DNA from: Phenylobacterium koreense
GTDB taxonomy: Bacteria; Pseudomonadota; Alphaproteobacteria; Caulobacterales; Caulobacteraceae
Length of the DNA stretch: 64,000 bases
Reading direction: 5' to 3'
Assembly (NCBI RefSeq): GCF_040545335.1
Contig: NZ_JBEPLU010000003.1
Coordinates: 1-64,000, forward strand
Positions 35,993 to 44,893 of the stretch are shown in pieces. Positions within the stretch are counted from its first letter, which is position 1. Each line of letters opens with the position of its first letter. The position numbers and the translations under genes were made by a program. The notes beneath the pieces were generated by a model. The model had not been told where the DNA came from and did not search any database. It saw nothing but the letters and a program-made list of their open reading frames with translations.

Positions 35993-36900
35993 GCTCCCCG
36001 GACGTCCGCCAGATCCTGCTGACCGGCGGCAGCGGCCAGGTCGGCGCGGAGATCATTCGCCTCGCGCCCGCGCAGTTCCAGATCGTCGCGCCGAGCCGCG
36101 CGCAACTGGACCTGTCCGATGCGGCCGCAATTTCGCGCCTCGTCGCCTCGCAGCCCTGGGCGGCCGTGATCAACTGCGCGGCCTATACCGCCGTGGACAA
36201 GGCCGAGAGCGACGTCGTGACGGCCTGGGCCGCCAACGCCATGGGGCCGGCCGCCTTCGCCCAGGCCACGGCGCAGGCGCAAATACCGCTGATCCACATC
36301 TCGACCGACTACGTCTTCGACGGGTCCAAGGACGGCTTCTACGTCGAGGACGATCCGGTGGCGCCGATCGGCGTCTACGGCGCTTCGAAGGAAGGCGGCG
36401 AACAGGCGGTCCGCACCGCAAACCCGCGTCACGTGATCCTGCGCACCGCCTGGGTGGTCAGTCCCCACGGCGCCAACTTCGTCAAGACCATGCTGCGGCT
36501 GGCCGAGAGCCGCCCGGAACTGCGCGTGGTCGCCGACCAGCGCGGCTGCCCCACCAGCGCGACCGACATCGCCCAGACGGTGCTGACGGTTCTCGCGCGA
36601 ATGGTCGCCGATCCCGAGGCTCCGACCGGCGCCTACCACTTCGTCAATGAAGGCGAGGCGAGCTGGTGCGAGTTCGCCCGCGAGATCTTCCGGATGGCTG
36701 GCGAGCGTGGCCTGCCCACGCCGGTCGTGCATGCCATCCCGACTTCCGAATATCCAACCCCCGCGCGCCGGCCGGCCAATTCCCGTCTCGACGCAGGAAA
36801 GCTCCGCCGCGACTACGGGATCACGCCCCGCCCCTGGCGCGTCGCGGTCGAAGAGATCGTCGCGACCCTGGCGGCCTCCCGACAGAAACAGGAACCATAG
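35989..36900 (+). CDS. rfbD: dTDP-4-dehydrorhamnose reductase
   Basis: This 303-residue protein reduces dTDP-4-dehydrorhamnose to dTDP-L-rhamnose with NADPH. It has the RmlD features [13 protein letters not shown], the [12 protein letters not shown] region, [10 protein letters not shown], and YGASKEGGE with catalytic Tyr and Lys. It overlaps rfbB by 4 bases and is followed without gap by rfbA. The rfbC epimerase that should act before it is not in this window. Confidence 0.95.
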   Translation: MSSPDVRQILLTGGSGQVGAEIIRLAPAQFQIVAPSRAQLDLSDAAAISRLVASQPWAAVINCAAYTAVDKAESDVVTAWAANAMGPAAFAQATAQAQIPLIHISTDYVFDGSKDGFYVEDDPVAPIGVYGASKEGGEQAVRTANPRHVILRTAWVVSPHGANFVKTMLRLAESRPELRVVADQRGCPTSATDIAQTVLTVLARMVADPEAPTGAYHFVNEGEASWCEFAREIFRMAGERGLPTPVVHAIPTSEYPTPARRPANSRLDAGKLRRDYGITPRPWRVAVEEIVATLAASRQKQEP

Positions 36901-37791
36901 ATGAAGGGCATCATCCTTGCCGGCGGCTCCGGCACACGGCTGCATCCGGCCACGCTGGCCGTGAACAAGCAGCTTCTGCCGATCTACGACAAGCCGATGA
37001 TCTATTATCCGCTGTCGGTCCTGATGCTGGCCGGCATCCGCGAGATCCTGATCATCTCCTCGCCGGAGTACATCGACAACTATCGCCGCCTGTTCGACGA
37101 CGGGTCGGCGTTCGGGCTCAACATCGAATACGCCGTCCAACCGAAGCCCGAGGGCCTGGCCCAGGCCTTCCTGATCGGGGAGGAGTTCCTGGCCGGCGAC
37201 CGCGGGGCCCTGGTGCTTGGCGACAACATCTTCTTCGGCGCCGGCATGAGCGCGCTCCTGAAGCGGGCGGCGACACGCCAGAACGGCGCGACCATCTTCT
37301 CCTACGAGGTCGACCAGCCGCAGGCCTATGGCGTCGTCGAACTGGACGACACCGGCCGGGCCATGAGCCTGGAAGAAAAGCCCGCCGAGCCCCGCTCGCG
37401 CCAGGCCGTGACAGGCCTCTATTTCTACGACAACCGCGTCGTCGACTTCGCCAAGCAGGTTCGCCCCTCGGCGCGCGGCGAACTCGAGATCACCGACCTC
37501 AACCGCATGTACATGGAGGCCGGCGACCTCTTCGTAGAGCAGCTCTCGCGCGGCTACGCCTGGCTCGACACCGGCACTCACGAGAGCCTGGTCGAGGCGT
37601 CCGAGTTCGTGCGGGCGGTCCAGAAGCGCCAGGGCGTCCACATCGCCTGCCTTGAGGAAATCGCCTACCTCAACGGCTTCATCGGCCGCGATCAACTGAA
37701 GGCCCGCGGCAAGCTGTTCGAAAAGACGTCCTACGGCCGCTACCTGCTCGAGATCGCCGAGCGGGACGGCGACTTGCGGGATCGGTGGTGA
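36901..37791 (+). CDS. rfbA: Glucose-1-phosphate thymidylyltransferase
   Basis: This 296-residue enzyme makes dTDP-glucose from glucose-1-phosphate and dTTP. It starts [16 protein letters not shown] with the nucleotidyltransferase signature. The [16 protein letters not shown] segment and [10 protein letters not shown] with the metal-binding Asp are present, as is the family's EKPAEPRS loop. It begins one base after the rfbD stop, so the two are translationally linked. It is the last gene of the dTDP-sugar operon. Confidence 0.96.
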   Translation: MKGIILAGGSGTRLHPATLAVNKQLLPIYDKPMIYYPLSVLMLAGIREILIISSPEYIDNYRRLFDDGSAFGLNIEYAVQPKPEGLAQAFLIGEEFLAGDRGALVLGDNIFFGAGMSALLKRAATRQNGATIFSYEVDQPQAYGVVELDDTGRAMSLEEKPAEPRSRQAVTGLYFYDNRVVDFAKQVRPSARGELEITDLNRMYMEAGDLFVEQLSRGYAWLDTGTHESLVEASEFVRAVQKRQGVHIACLEEIAYLNGFIGRDQLKARGKLFEKTSYGRYLLEIAERDGDLRDRW

Positions 37792-37811
37792 AGCGCGAGC
37801 CGGCCGCCCGG

Positions 37812-37837
37812 GAGCTTCACCCTGAAAGCTGAAGCTC
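37812..37837. terminator. Hairpin between convergent rfbA and epsI
   Basis: GAGCTTC (37812-37818) and GAAGCTC (37831-37837) pair across a 12-base loop in the 49-bp space between two converging operons. A shared weak terminator is plausible. Confidence 0.4.
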
Positions 37838-37840
37838 GGC

Positions 37841-38536
37841 TTAGGCCGACATCTGGTGCGCGAGCGTCGTGCCGACCAGGGCGCGACGTTGATCGGGGGC
37901 GATGGCGGCAAGCAGTTCAGGAATGAACCTATCCATAGCCGCAAAGGCGGCGTCGCGATCAGCGCCGACGACGGAGAAGCGAACAAGCGCGCCATCCGGA
38001 ACATAGCCCTGCATCGACGCGCGCAGGCGCGCCTCGCGCTGTTCGCCCGCCGAATTCGGCATGTACTCACCCAAACGCGCCCAATAGATGATGTTCTCCT
38101 GGCGATCGGCCATGGAAGCGACAACCCGCCGAATAGGGATCGCGGCTCCACGGCCTATCCGGAGCGTGGAGGGCTCGCTTGAAACCAAGGTGAATCCCAC
38201 GGCGGGATAGCAGGACTCCGGCCGGTGAAGCTGCAACATGTCGCTCTGTGTGCCGCCGTAGGCGATGAGCATCATGATGGCCGTGCCGGTGCCGGCCTGG
38301 TGGTAGATGCGTCCCACGAGCTCACTGTAGAGACTCGCCGCGAGCGTACCTTCCTCCGGCGCCTGCACCAGACCATCGGAGTTCTCTGCCGACCAGTCGT
38401 CGAACTGAAGCGGCACGACATCCGCCATCTTGCCGCTTTCAAGCAGCACCTGACGCCTCCGCGGCTCCAGCTCATAGGCCGCGCCAGCCGCCCCCAGGCA
38501 GGCGAGGCCGATCATAAGGTCACGCCGCGCGAGCAT
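37841..38536 (-). CDS. epsI: Exosortase-associated protein EpsI
   Basis: This 231-residue protein has an N-terminal signal/anchor helix after RRD (LMIGLACLGAAGAAY). The EpsI family features are present: FDDWSAE near residue 45, the Cys in HRPESCYPAVGF near residue 105, and a central IPIRRVVASM region. EpsI proteins occur almost always beside or fused to exosortases and likely assist substrate processing. It overlaps the exosortase gene by 17 bases and is the last gene of the export operon. Confidence 0.9.
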   Translation of the reverse strand: MLARRDLMIGLACLGAAGAAYELEPRRRQVLLESGKMADVVPLQFDDWSAENSDGLVQAPEEGTLAASLYSELVGRIYHQAGTGTAIMMLIAYGGTQSDMLQLHRPESCYPAVGFTLVSSEPSTLRIGRGAAIPIRRVVASMADRQENIIYWARLGEYMPNSAGEQREARLRASMQGYVPDGALVRFSVVGADRDAAFAAMDRFIPELLAAIAPDQRRALVGTTLAHQMSA

Positions 38537-39404
38537 CGGGCTTCATCCTCAAGCGAACATAGCTGAGCAGATGATCCACGAGAAACACGAGCACCAGCGC
38601 AGAGGTGAACAACAGCAAGCCCGCGGCCATATGCAGGAATCCTTGGGCGACCGCATCGCCGAAAAAGTAGGTCAGCAGAACGAGGGTTGCGACGCGAATG
38701 ATGTTGGCGAGGACTGCGATCGGGATGACCAGGACCACCAACAGCAAGGAGTAGCGCCAAGAGGCGTTTCTCAGCAGGTAGATATAGAACAGGCCGATGG
38801 CGATCAGGCCAGTCAGGGAGTTCATCCCCGAGCAAGCGTCCTCGACCAGCAACTGATACTGCGCGACCGTCAGCGTCACGCCCTCGCGATACACCGGGAT
38901 GCCGAAGAGCTGCAAACCAGCCGTCGTGAAATAGGACACCAAGAGTTTCAGGGGGGCCGTCACGTTGTCCATCACCCAGCCCGGCGGGGGGATCAGGAAG
39001 GCCAGGTAAAGCAACGGAAACCAGCTCCGCAGCATCGCCCCATGGCCGAACTTCGCATAGAGGACCGCGAACGCGGCACCATAAAGGCCTGCTGTCTCGA
39101 GGCTTATGTAGTCATAGGCCCGGCCAAAGGTATAGATCGGCAACGCGACAAGCAACATCAGGCCAACCAGCCAACCAGCGCCAGGCTGCGCGAGCGTGCG
39201 CCACTCGTCGCCCTTCCGCCATAGCAGCCACAAGCCGGTGACCAAGACAATGGGACCGTGAGCGCCGGCCTCATTGGACCAGACCTGCTCACCGAGGGAG
39301 ACCATGGTCGGGATCGCCAGGGCGCCCAGACCGATAACTAAGGGCAGATGGGACCAGAGCCACGGCCCTTGACGACTTCGTAGTTCCGAGCCCGCCACGC
39401 TCAC
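38520..39404 (-). CDS. xrtV: Exosortase V (transpeptidase-like membrane protease)
   Basis: This 294-residue polytopic membrane protein has about eight helices. The catalytic residues of exosortases are in place: C191 in VEDACSGMNSL, R237 in NIIRVATLV and H258 in FLHMAAG. Exosortases cut proteins with C-terminal sorting signals at the inner membrane and hand them to the envelope. The V type is assigned by its EpsI partner, the small accessory protein nearby and by similarity. It starts at GTG one base after the stop of the ATPase-like gene upstream, so it belongs to the polysaccharide export operon. Confidence 0.9.
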   Translation of the reverse strand: MSVAGSELRSRQGPWLWSHLPLVIGLGALAIPTMVSLGEQVWSNEAGAHGPIVLVTGLWLLWRKGDEWRTLAQPGAGWLVGLMLLVALPIYTFGRAYDYISLETAGLYGAAFAVLYAKFGHGAMLRSWFPLLYLAFLIPPPGWVMDNVTAPLKLLVSYFTTAGLQLFGIPVYREGVTLTVAQYQLLVEDACSGMNSLTGLIAIGLFYIYLLRNASWRYSLLLVVLVIPIAVLANIIRVATLVLLTYFFGDAVAQGFLHMAAGLLLFTSALVLVFLVDHLLSYVRLRMKPDARAA

Positions 39405-39405
39405 C

Positions 39406-40119
39406 TCAGGCCTCGTTCATCACGGCGCCAATGACTTGAGCATGGTCTTCGCGCAGCTGCTTCGCCAGAGCTTTGATGTCATTGACGAAGGTCTGGTGAC
39501 GCTTGGCGACTATAATACTGTACCCCACCACGGTGCTAATCCGACGCGCATCCGCACAAGTGTTCGCGGGGGGAGTGTCGATGATGGTAAAGTCATAGTC
39601 GCGGAGGCTGCGCTCCACGAGCGCATTGAACCGTTCGCTCGCCAGTAATTCCTGCGCCTCGTTGGCTGCTCCGCCAGAGAACATCACTGAAAGATTTTCA
39701 ATGACATCTTCCTGAACGTAGCTTGAGAAATCGGAACCGGAACCCTCAAGGTATTGCTTCAAGCCAAGTAGGTTTTCACCGCCGCGGACAAAGTCCTGAA
39801 ACTGCGGACGCCGCAAGTCGGCATCAATGACGATCACCTTGGTCCCAATTTGCGCAAGGGCGACGGCCAGATTGAGAGCCGTGAAGGTCGCGCCGACACC
39901 AGCACTTGCAGCGCACACAGCCAGTCCCCGCCGCCCCGCCTCGATGTGCTGTGCAGCGACGTGCGTACGCAGCGTCCGGACCGCCTCAGCGCTAGCCCCG
40001 TGCGGATCGCTGATCATGACCACTTCCGACGAGAAGGCGAATGCGGCGGCGTCAGATGGCACCTCGTTGGCGCCTCTCACATCAAGGCGCTCGACGCTCG
40101 GTTGAACTGAGGTCCTCAT
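39406..40119 (-). CDS. CpsD/CapB-like tyrosine-kinase-type ATPase with altered P-loop
   Basis: This 237-residue protein has the BY-kinase ATPase fold with SAEAVRTLRTHV before the P-loop, VIVIDADLRRPQ (Walker A') and FTIIDTPPA (Walker B). The Walker A region reads AGVGATFTALN: the usual GKS/T Lys is Ala. The tyrosine-rich tail of true kinases is also missing, since the protein ends GAVMNEA. It is thus probably a regulatory partner of the chain-length protein rather than an active kinase, or a subfamily with other chemistry. It overlaps the upstream gene by 4 bases. Confidence 0.85.
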   Translation of the reverse strand: MRTSVQPSVERLDVRGANEVPSDAAAFAFSSEVVMISDPHGASAEAVRTLRTHVAAQHIEAGRRGLAVCAASAGVGATFTALNLAVALAQIGTKVIVIDADLRRPQFQDFVRGGENLLGLKQYLEGSGSDFSSYVQEDVIENLSVMFSGGAANEAQELLASERFNALVERSLRDYDFTIIDTPPANTCADARRISTVVGYSIIVAKRHQTFVNDIKALAKQLREDHAQVIGAVMNEA

Positions 40120-41474
40120 GCGCGCGCCAATTTCTGCCGGCCGGCTTTTTTCTTCAATCTACTCATTCCCAGCCACCCGCCCCCGTGCCTCTGGCCTCCG
40201 GCTTGGTCGACGCCAGGCAAAGAAATGACCGCCAGTAGTGGGGCATCCACTCCGGCAAGCATATCCTCAGCGCTCCGAACCCGGCGGCCAAACAGTTCCA
40301 GCAACAGCGAAAGCACGATGCCAAGGCCGAATCCCAGGCCCAAGGATCCGCCCAGAATCAGCGGCTTGTTGGGAAACAGGGGTTTCTGAGGAGTCACGGC
40401 CTGGCCGAGCGGCGTCAAGCCGGTGTCTGCAACAGCCGCCTCTTGGCGCAACTCGACAATTCGAGCCATCGACTTGTTATATTGGTCGCGTCGAAGATTC
40501 ACTTCCGCTTGAAGCTGGCTGAGCCGCTCGATCTTGTCACGATTGGCGATGACCTTGGATGTTTGAGCCGCGACCTCACGCTGCAACGCTCCGCTCGAGG
40601 CGCCCGCCATCGCCCTCGCGGCCGCCGCTTCTTGGGCCGCCATTGCTGCAACAGATGCCCGTCGGGCTCTCAGTTCCTGCATCTGGGGATGGTTAGGACC
40701 GAGCGTCTGCGTAGCCTGGGCGATTGCGGCATCCAGTTGCGCAAGCTGCGCGCCGGACGGTGAACTCGCCGGCATCGCCGCTACGACCGGCGCAGGTGTA
40801 GTGCTCTGGCTCGCAAGAGCGCGCAGACGCGCCGTATCTATGTCGACGTTGTCGGCCTGCATGACGATGCCGTTTTCACGCTCGTACTGCGTCTTGGCGG
40901 CGTCCGCCGCGTTCAAGAGCGCCTGTTCTTTCTGAGCCTGCAACGCATACCAGTCAGCGGTGCGAGCAGCCTCGGTTCGACGAGTATCCAGAGTTGACTC
41001 GATGTATGCGTTTCGCAGGGCGTCGGCCATTGACTTGGCCTCACTGGGCGAATTGGCCTTGTACGCTATCTCAAGAATATTCGTACCCGTGACGACCTTT
41101 ACGCTGGTTTGATCGATGATTTTCTTGGCCAACCACTGGCGAAATTCGAGGCCATTTGCGTTCGCAGACTGATATCTCGTTATCGCGTCTGGGTTTGAGG
41201 CCCAACCAAGCTGGTCCACCGCCTTGCCGGCGACCTCATAATCTCTGATCAGTTCCGTCTGGGTCGTGACGTAGGTCCGCGATGAGACGCTGGAAATGAC
41301 CTCGCCGGTGACCGGATCCGGCTTCAGCGTATTCAGCATCACGCGAGACACGGCCTGATAGCTTGGGGGCACGATAAGGATCGCGATGAAGGCCCCTATC
41401 AAGGTGCAGACAGTGGTTGCCAACGTGATGTAGCGGTGAGCCCACAAAATGCGGAGAAACTGGAAGATACTCAT
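40116..41474 (-). CDS. Wzz/GumC-type polysaccharide chain-length determinant
   Basis: This 452-residue inner-membrane protein has one helix near the N-terminus (TLATTVCTLIGAFIAILIV) and one near the C-terminus (LILGGSLGLGFGLGIVLSLLLELFG). A long periplasmic coiled-coil region lies between (about 170-360, with QAQKEQALLNAADAAKTQYE). The second helix is preceded by the proline-rich PQKPLFPNKP segment typical of Wzz proteins. It sets polymer length and works with the downstream ATPase-like gene, which it overlaps as ATGA. Confidence 0.92.
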   Translation of the reverse strand: MSIFQFLRILWAHRYITLATTVCTLIGAFIAILIVPPSYQAVSRVMLNTLKPDPVTGEVISSVSSRTYVTTQTELIRDYEVAGKAVDQLGWASNPDAITRYQSANANGLEFRQWLAKKIIDQTSVKVVTGTNILEIAYKANSPSEAKSMADALRNAYIESTLDTRRTEAARTADWYALQAQKEQALLNAADAAKTQYERENGIVMQADNVDIDTARLRALASQSTTPAPVVAAMPASSPSGAQLAQLDAAIAQATQTLGPNHPQMQELRARRASVAAMAAQEAAAARAMAGASSGALQREVAAQTSKVIANRDKIERLSQLQAEVNLRRDQYNKSMARIVELRQEAAVADTGLTPLGQAVTPQKPLFPNKPLILGGSLGLGFGLGIVLSLLLELFGRRVRSAEDMLAGVDAPLLAVISLPGVDQAGGQRHGGGWLGMSRLKKKAGRQKLARA

Positions 41475-41500
41475 GTGGTGCCTCCGGCCATTGGACCGCG

Positions 41501-42349
41501 CTAGAACAGCCGCTCACCGACGACGACGACGTCGCCAGGCTCGACCGCCGCACTGGAATCCAGCTTAATCTTCTTGCCCTCGCGGGTAACTGAAACCTTA
41601 CGGTCCGAGCCGGATTGCGTGAGCCCGCCGCCACGCGCAATCGCCTGAGCGATGGTGAGCCCCTGCTTGACCGCGTATGTTCCCGGCGAGTTTACTTGCC
41701 CCGAAATATAAAACACTTCTGCGGCCGGACTGAAGATTTTGTCTCCAGGCGTCACGTACGGGTCGTCATTACTATCGCCCGTGGCCAGCTTCTCGATGAG
41801 ATAGCGTTGCTCCGGGCCGTTCTCAGGTCGAACGATGACATAGTCGGCCCCTGATTCCTGCACCCCGCCGACGCGCGCTAGGATCTCCGAGAGACGATAG
41901 CGTCTATTGATCGGCACCAAGCCCGGAGAAGCTACGGCGCCCAGCACGGTGACGTAGCGGCTGGCATAATTTGCGACTTCGACATTGACGACGGGGTTGG
42001 CGTAGAATCCGCCCTTCTTCAGCTCGCTCGCAATGATGGTCCCGAGTTCCCGCGGCGTCTTACCCGCGACCTCGATCTTGCCGACTAGGTTCAATTGCAC
42101 GGTGCCGTCAGTATAAACTCTTGCGCGAGCCTTCTCCGCCTGACCGACGATTTCAATCTCAAGGACGTCCTCAGGCCCCAGTACGTACTCCCCTTCTGTA
42201 TCCGGCGAGTTTTGGACCTGTGGCGCCGTGCCGGCGAGCGGCACGACTGGGGGCGCAGGTGTGGCCAGTTGCGCCGCAGCGACCGAAGGTGCAAGCGCCA
42301 TCATGATGAGCCACGCGGCGAAAGCTCGAGTGCTTGTTGCCATGATCAT
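41501..42349 (-). CDS. Wza/GumB-like polysaccharide export protein
   Basis: This 282-residue protein has a signal sequence (AFAAWLIMMALAPSVAAA), then a Poly_export domain with YVLGPEDVLEIEIVGQ and VNVEVANYASRYVTVLGAV. Two SLBB domains follow (about 145-205 and 225-270, VFYISGQVNSPGTYAVKQGLTIAQAIARGGG in parts). It is shorter than Wza and lacks its C-terminal outer-membrane helix, so export needs a partner barrel. That may be the gene just upstream. It lies 26 bp before the Wzz-like gene. Confidence 0.92.
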   Translation of the reverse strand: MIMATSTRAFAAWLIMMALAPSVAAAQLATPAPPVVPLAGTAPQVQNSPDTEGEYVLGPEDVLEIEIVGQAEKARARVYTDGTVQLNLVGKIEVAGKTPRELGTIIASELKKGGFYANPVVNVEVANYASRYVTVLGAVASPGLVPINRRYRLSEILARVGGVQESGADYVIVRPENGPEQRYLIEKLATGDSNDDPYVTPGDKIFSPAAEVFYISGQVNSPGTYAVKQGLTIAQAIARGGGLTQSGSDRKVSVTREGKKIKLDSSAAVEPGDVVVVGERLF

Positions 42350-42363
42350 ACCCAGTGCAATGG

Positions 42364-43569
42364 TTAAAAGGCGAGGTCTGCGGCGATGCCGACACGCTCA
42401 CCATTGAAGTTAAATTGTGGTGTGTTCGCGTCGCGTTCTTCATGGCGGGCGCTCAGCGTGAAAGCCAGCCGCCTGCTCTGCTCGTATCTGAGCGCGCCGT
42501 AGATCATCTTCGTAGTCGAACTGGTCATCACGTTCGGGACGGCTGCCGACACACCGTGGGCCTCGCTCTCGTTCTGCGCCACGCCAAGCTTCAACTTGAA
42601 CCGCGAACCGATGTCATAGTCCATCCCCAGCCCATAGGCGGTCTGCACTTCGTACTGCTGTCCGATTGCGAGTGTCGGTGTAACCGAGCGCGAAAAGTTG
42701 CCTCGAAAGCGCATACGGCTGCTGGCGCGGTACGAGAGATCACCGCTGTAGGTCGTGCCGGAGAAGTCAATCGACGGCGCGCCGGGCAAATTCGAGGCGG
42801 CCGGCTCCACGTTGGCGTAGCTGATGGAAGCCGTCCCCTCGATCCGAGCCCCGAGCCGCCGCGCATAGCTCACCCCGACCGCAGTCATTTCGTAGCCGTC
42901 CGAACCGCCGCCCAACAACTGACGGTTCGGGTAATCGATCTTCTCGAAATTGGTGAAAGCCGTCACAGTCCCGAGGGCAGGGCGGGAATAAGAGAGCCCT
43001 CCCGTCAGGAATTGCCGCTCGGCGTCCGCCGAGGTGAGTTGTGACGCGCTGTTGTCCGTCCACTCTTGCGACGCCCCGAACACCGCGCCAAGACCGGTCG
43101 GCGCCGAACAGTTCACATGAAGACCGACCCGCGTTGTGCGGACTACGTTGCCGACAACTTGAGACAGGTCGAAATCGGTGATCTCCCTCTGCCCATAGAT
43201 CAGATCGCCGGTAAGGGTGGTAGCGCACGGACCGACACCCCCTTCGATCCCGCCATTCAGACTGGCGCGTTCGCGATCAAGTTGGTCGTTCTTGTCATAG
43301 AACGAGTATCCGGCAGCCCCCTTGAGAAAGACGGCTTGTCGCCCCACCGGAACCCAAACATCCACCGTTACCGAGGGGGTGAATATCGTATCCTCTTGGG
43401 AGATGCCCTGCGTTGCGGCTTGAGTAGCGCTGGAGCGCGAGACGTTGTTGTCTCTCTCGAGCTCCGCCCGCAGACCGAAGTCCATTCTGCGGGCTTCTTG
43501 CGCCAGCGCCGGCGTCGATAACCCTGTAGCCCCAAGCAATAGGCCGACGGCAAGTCTCCGAAACGCCAT
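42364..43569 (-). CDS. Outer membrane beta-barrel protein (polysaccharide export)
   Basis: This 401-residue protein starts with a signal peptide (MAFRRLAVGLLLGATGLSTPALAQ); GGGGAGA stands shortly before this ATG, so I do not use the ATG at 43617. The rest is beta-barrel-like, with repeats of alternating hydrophobic strands (GISYARR, FRGNFSRSV, TYSGDLSYRAS) and a C-terminal Phe. Such barrels often accompany Wza-like proteins that lack their own pore. It lies 14 bp before the exporter gene and probably forms the outer-membrane channel or an assembly partner. Confidence 0.8.
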   Translation of the reverse strand: MAFRRLAVGLLLGATGLSTPALAQEARRMDFGLRAELERDNNVSRSSATQAATQGISQEDTIFTPSVTVDVWVPVGRQAVFLKGAAGYSFYDKNDQLDRERASLNGGIEGGVGPCATTLTGDLIYGQREITDFDLSQVVGNVVRTTRVGLHVNCSAPTGLGAVFGASQEWTDNSASQLTSADAERQFLTGGLSYSRPALGTVTAFTNFEKIDYPNRQLLGGGSDGYEMTAVGVSYARRLGARIEGTASISYANVEPAASNLPGAPSIDFSGTTYSGDLSYRASSRMRFRGNFSRSVTPTLAIGQQYEVQTAYGLGMDYDIGSRFKLKLGVAQNESEAHGVSAAVPNVMTSSTTKMIYGALRYEQSRRLAFTLSARHEERDANTPQFNFNGERVGIAADLAF

Positions 43570-43675
43570 ACCTACATCTCCCCTCGAATCCAGAACGCTT
43601 ACCGACACTTGACGCACAGATAACGGCGTTCAAAAAAAGTCACAGCCCAAAAATTGGAGCTCTTCGAGGGCGAGA

Positions 43676-44893
43676 TCATTTGTTGTTCGTAGCGATGCGG
43701 CGCAGCGCGCCCAGGAAATTACGAAGCTTGTCACGGGCGCTCGCTTCTTTCGAAGCACGCTCCACCAACGTCCCCCTCATCTGCGGCCTGGGCTGGAACA
43801 TCGTCGACAACGCTGCTACGCGCGCCCGCACGAGCCTCTTGCGATTGGCTTGGGCCGGCTGCATCAGGCCGATCTCGCCGATGTCAATCGCTTGCGTGCT
43901 GATTACGGCCGCGCCCGACGCATCGGCGAGCAACCTTTCTCCGACTTCAGTACGGGCCAGGATGAGGCTTCGGCCGTCCTGCTCGGCGAAGCTTGGATAT
44001 CCCCTTTCATCGCCGTACCACGCATCGGCGCAGGCGATGTCGGCCGCTCCCCCGACGGCGTCAGGGCATATCTTGCAGCGGAACTGGACCTCTTTGGAAA
44101 GGTGGTCCCCCCAACTCGCCGCATAGCTCATCTTCTCCACGCGACCGTCATGGGTGGTCGCGGCGGCCGTACCTGGCCAGCCTTGGCCACGGTATCGAAA
44201 AGCGGCGACCTCCTGCGGCTCGACACCCAACTTAGCTAGGATGCGCAGCACTCCGTCGTGGCTCGGCATCCCCCCGCAGAAGAAGGACAGCATCAGACGC
44301 ACATGTTGATCGACACGTGGGTCCAGGGTCGCAAAGCTACGGAGAGCTGATACGTCGCAGGGCTTGCCGACGAAGGCGATCGCGCCTCCCTGGCTTAAAG
44401 CTTGGTCAATCCCGGCCAGCGGCGACGAGCCTGTATAGCGAGACCCCGCTCCCGTCAGCACCTCCTCAGCCGTCCTCGAGCATGTGATGATGTTGCGCGT
44501 CGGACTGTGCGGATCCGCCCTGACATGAATCACCCGGTCGACCAATCCAGTAGCGAGGGCGTGGATGAGCAGAGCGGTGAGCACGCCGCCTGAAGAGCCT
44601 TCGTATCGCACGGTCTCATCGGTGGCGTGCCCCGTGAGAACCTGGCGCCACGGCCCCCAACAGGGGTCGATCTGCTCATCCTTGGACCAAGGAGTCACTA
44701 CCGCGCCGGGACAAGTCTGCGCGATGACCTGTTCCGCCTCATCGGAGATCGGAGCGGCCTGACGGGGGCGGTTGTAGCCAGGCGGAACGACTTCCATCCC
44801 GATCGCAGGCCCCGCGACCGAGGCGCAGAGACCGCATCCGGTGCATAGCTCCCCGCGCAGCACACGATCGACGGTGAGCGAGCGTTCCATCAT
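43676..44893 (-). CDS. Coenzyme F420 hydrogenase/dehydrogenase beta-subunit-like protein
   Basis: This 405-residue protein has an N-terminal iron-sulfur segment (LCTGCGLCAS) and the FrhB N- and C-terminal domains, with YEGSSGGVLTALL, AFVGKPCDVSALRSF and the cysteine region FRCKICPDAVGGAADIACADAW. In bacteria without F420, such proteins sit next to polysaccharide pyruvyl transferases in capsule clusters; flavin-dependent redox chemistry on a sugar is likely but unproven. Here it overlaps the pyruvyl transferase gene by 4 bases (ATGA), which fits a joint step. Confidence 0.88.
   Translation of the reverse strand: MMERSLTVDRVLRGELCTGCGLCASVAGPAIGMEVVPPGYNRPRQAAPISDEAEQVIAQTCPGAVVTPWSKDEQIDPCWGPWRQVLTGHATDETVRYEGSSGGVLTALLIHALATGLVDRVIHVRADPHSPTRNIITCSRTAEEVLTGAGSRYTGSSPLAGIDQALSQGGAIAFVGKPCDVSALRSFATLDPRVDQHVRLMLSFFCGGMPSHDGVLRILAKLGVEPQEVAAFRYRGQGWPGTAAATTHDGRVEKMSYAASWGDHLSKEVQFRCKICPDAVGGAADIACADAWYGDERGYPSFAEQDGRSLILARTEVGERLLADASGAAVISTQAIDIGEIGLMQPAQANRKRLVRARVAALSTMFQPRPQMRGTLVERASKEASARDKLRNFLGALRRIATNNK

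Noticed and set aside
35815..38151. 778-codon antisense frame across rfbD, rfbA and part of epsI
   Set aside because: It covers three certain genes and has no homology; shadow frame.
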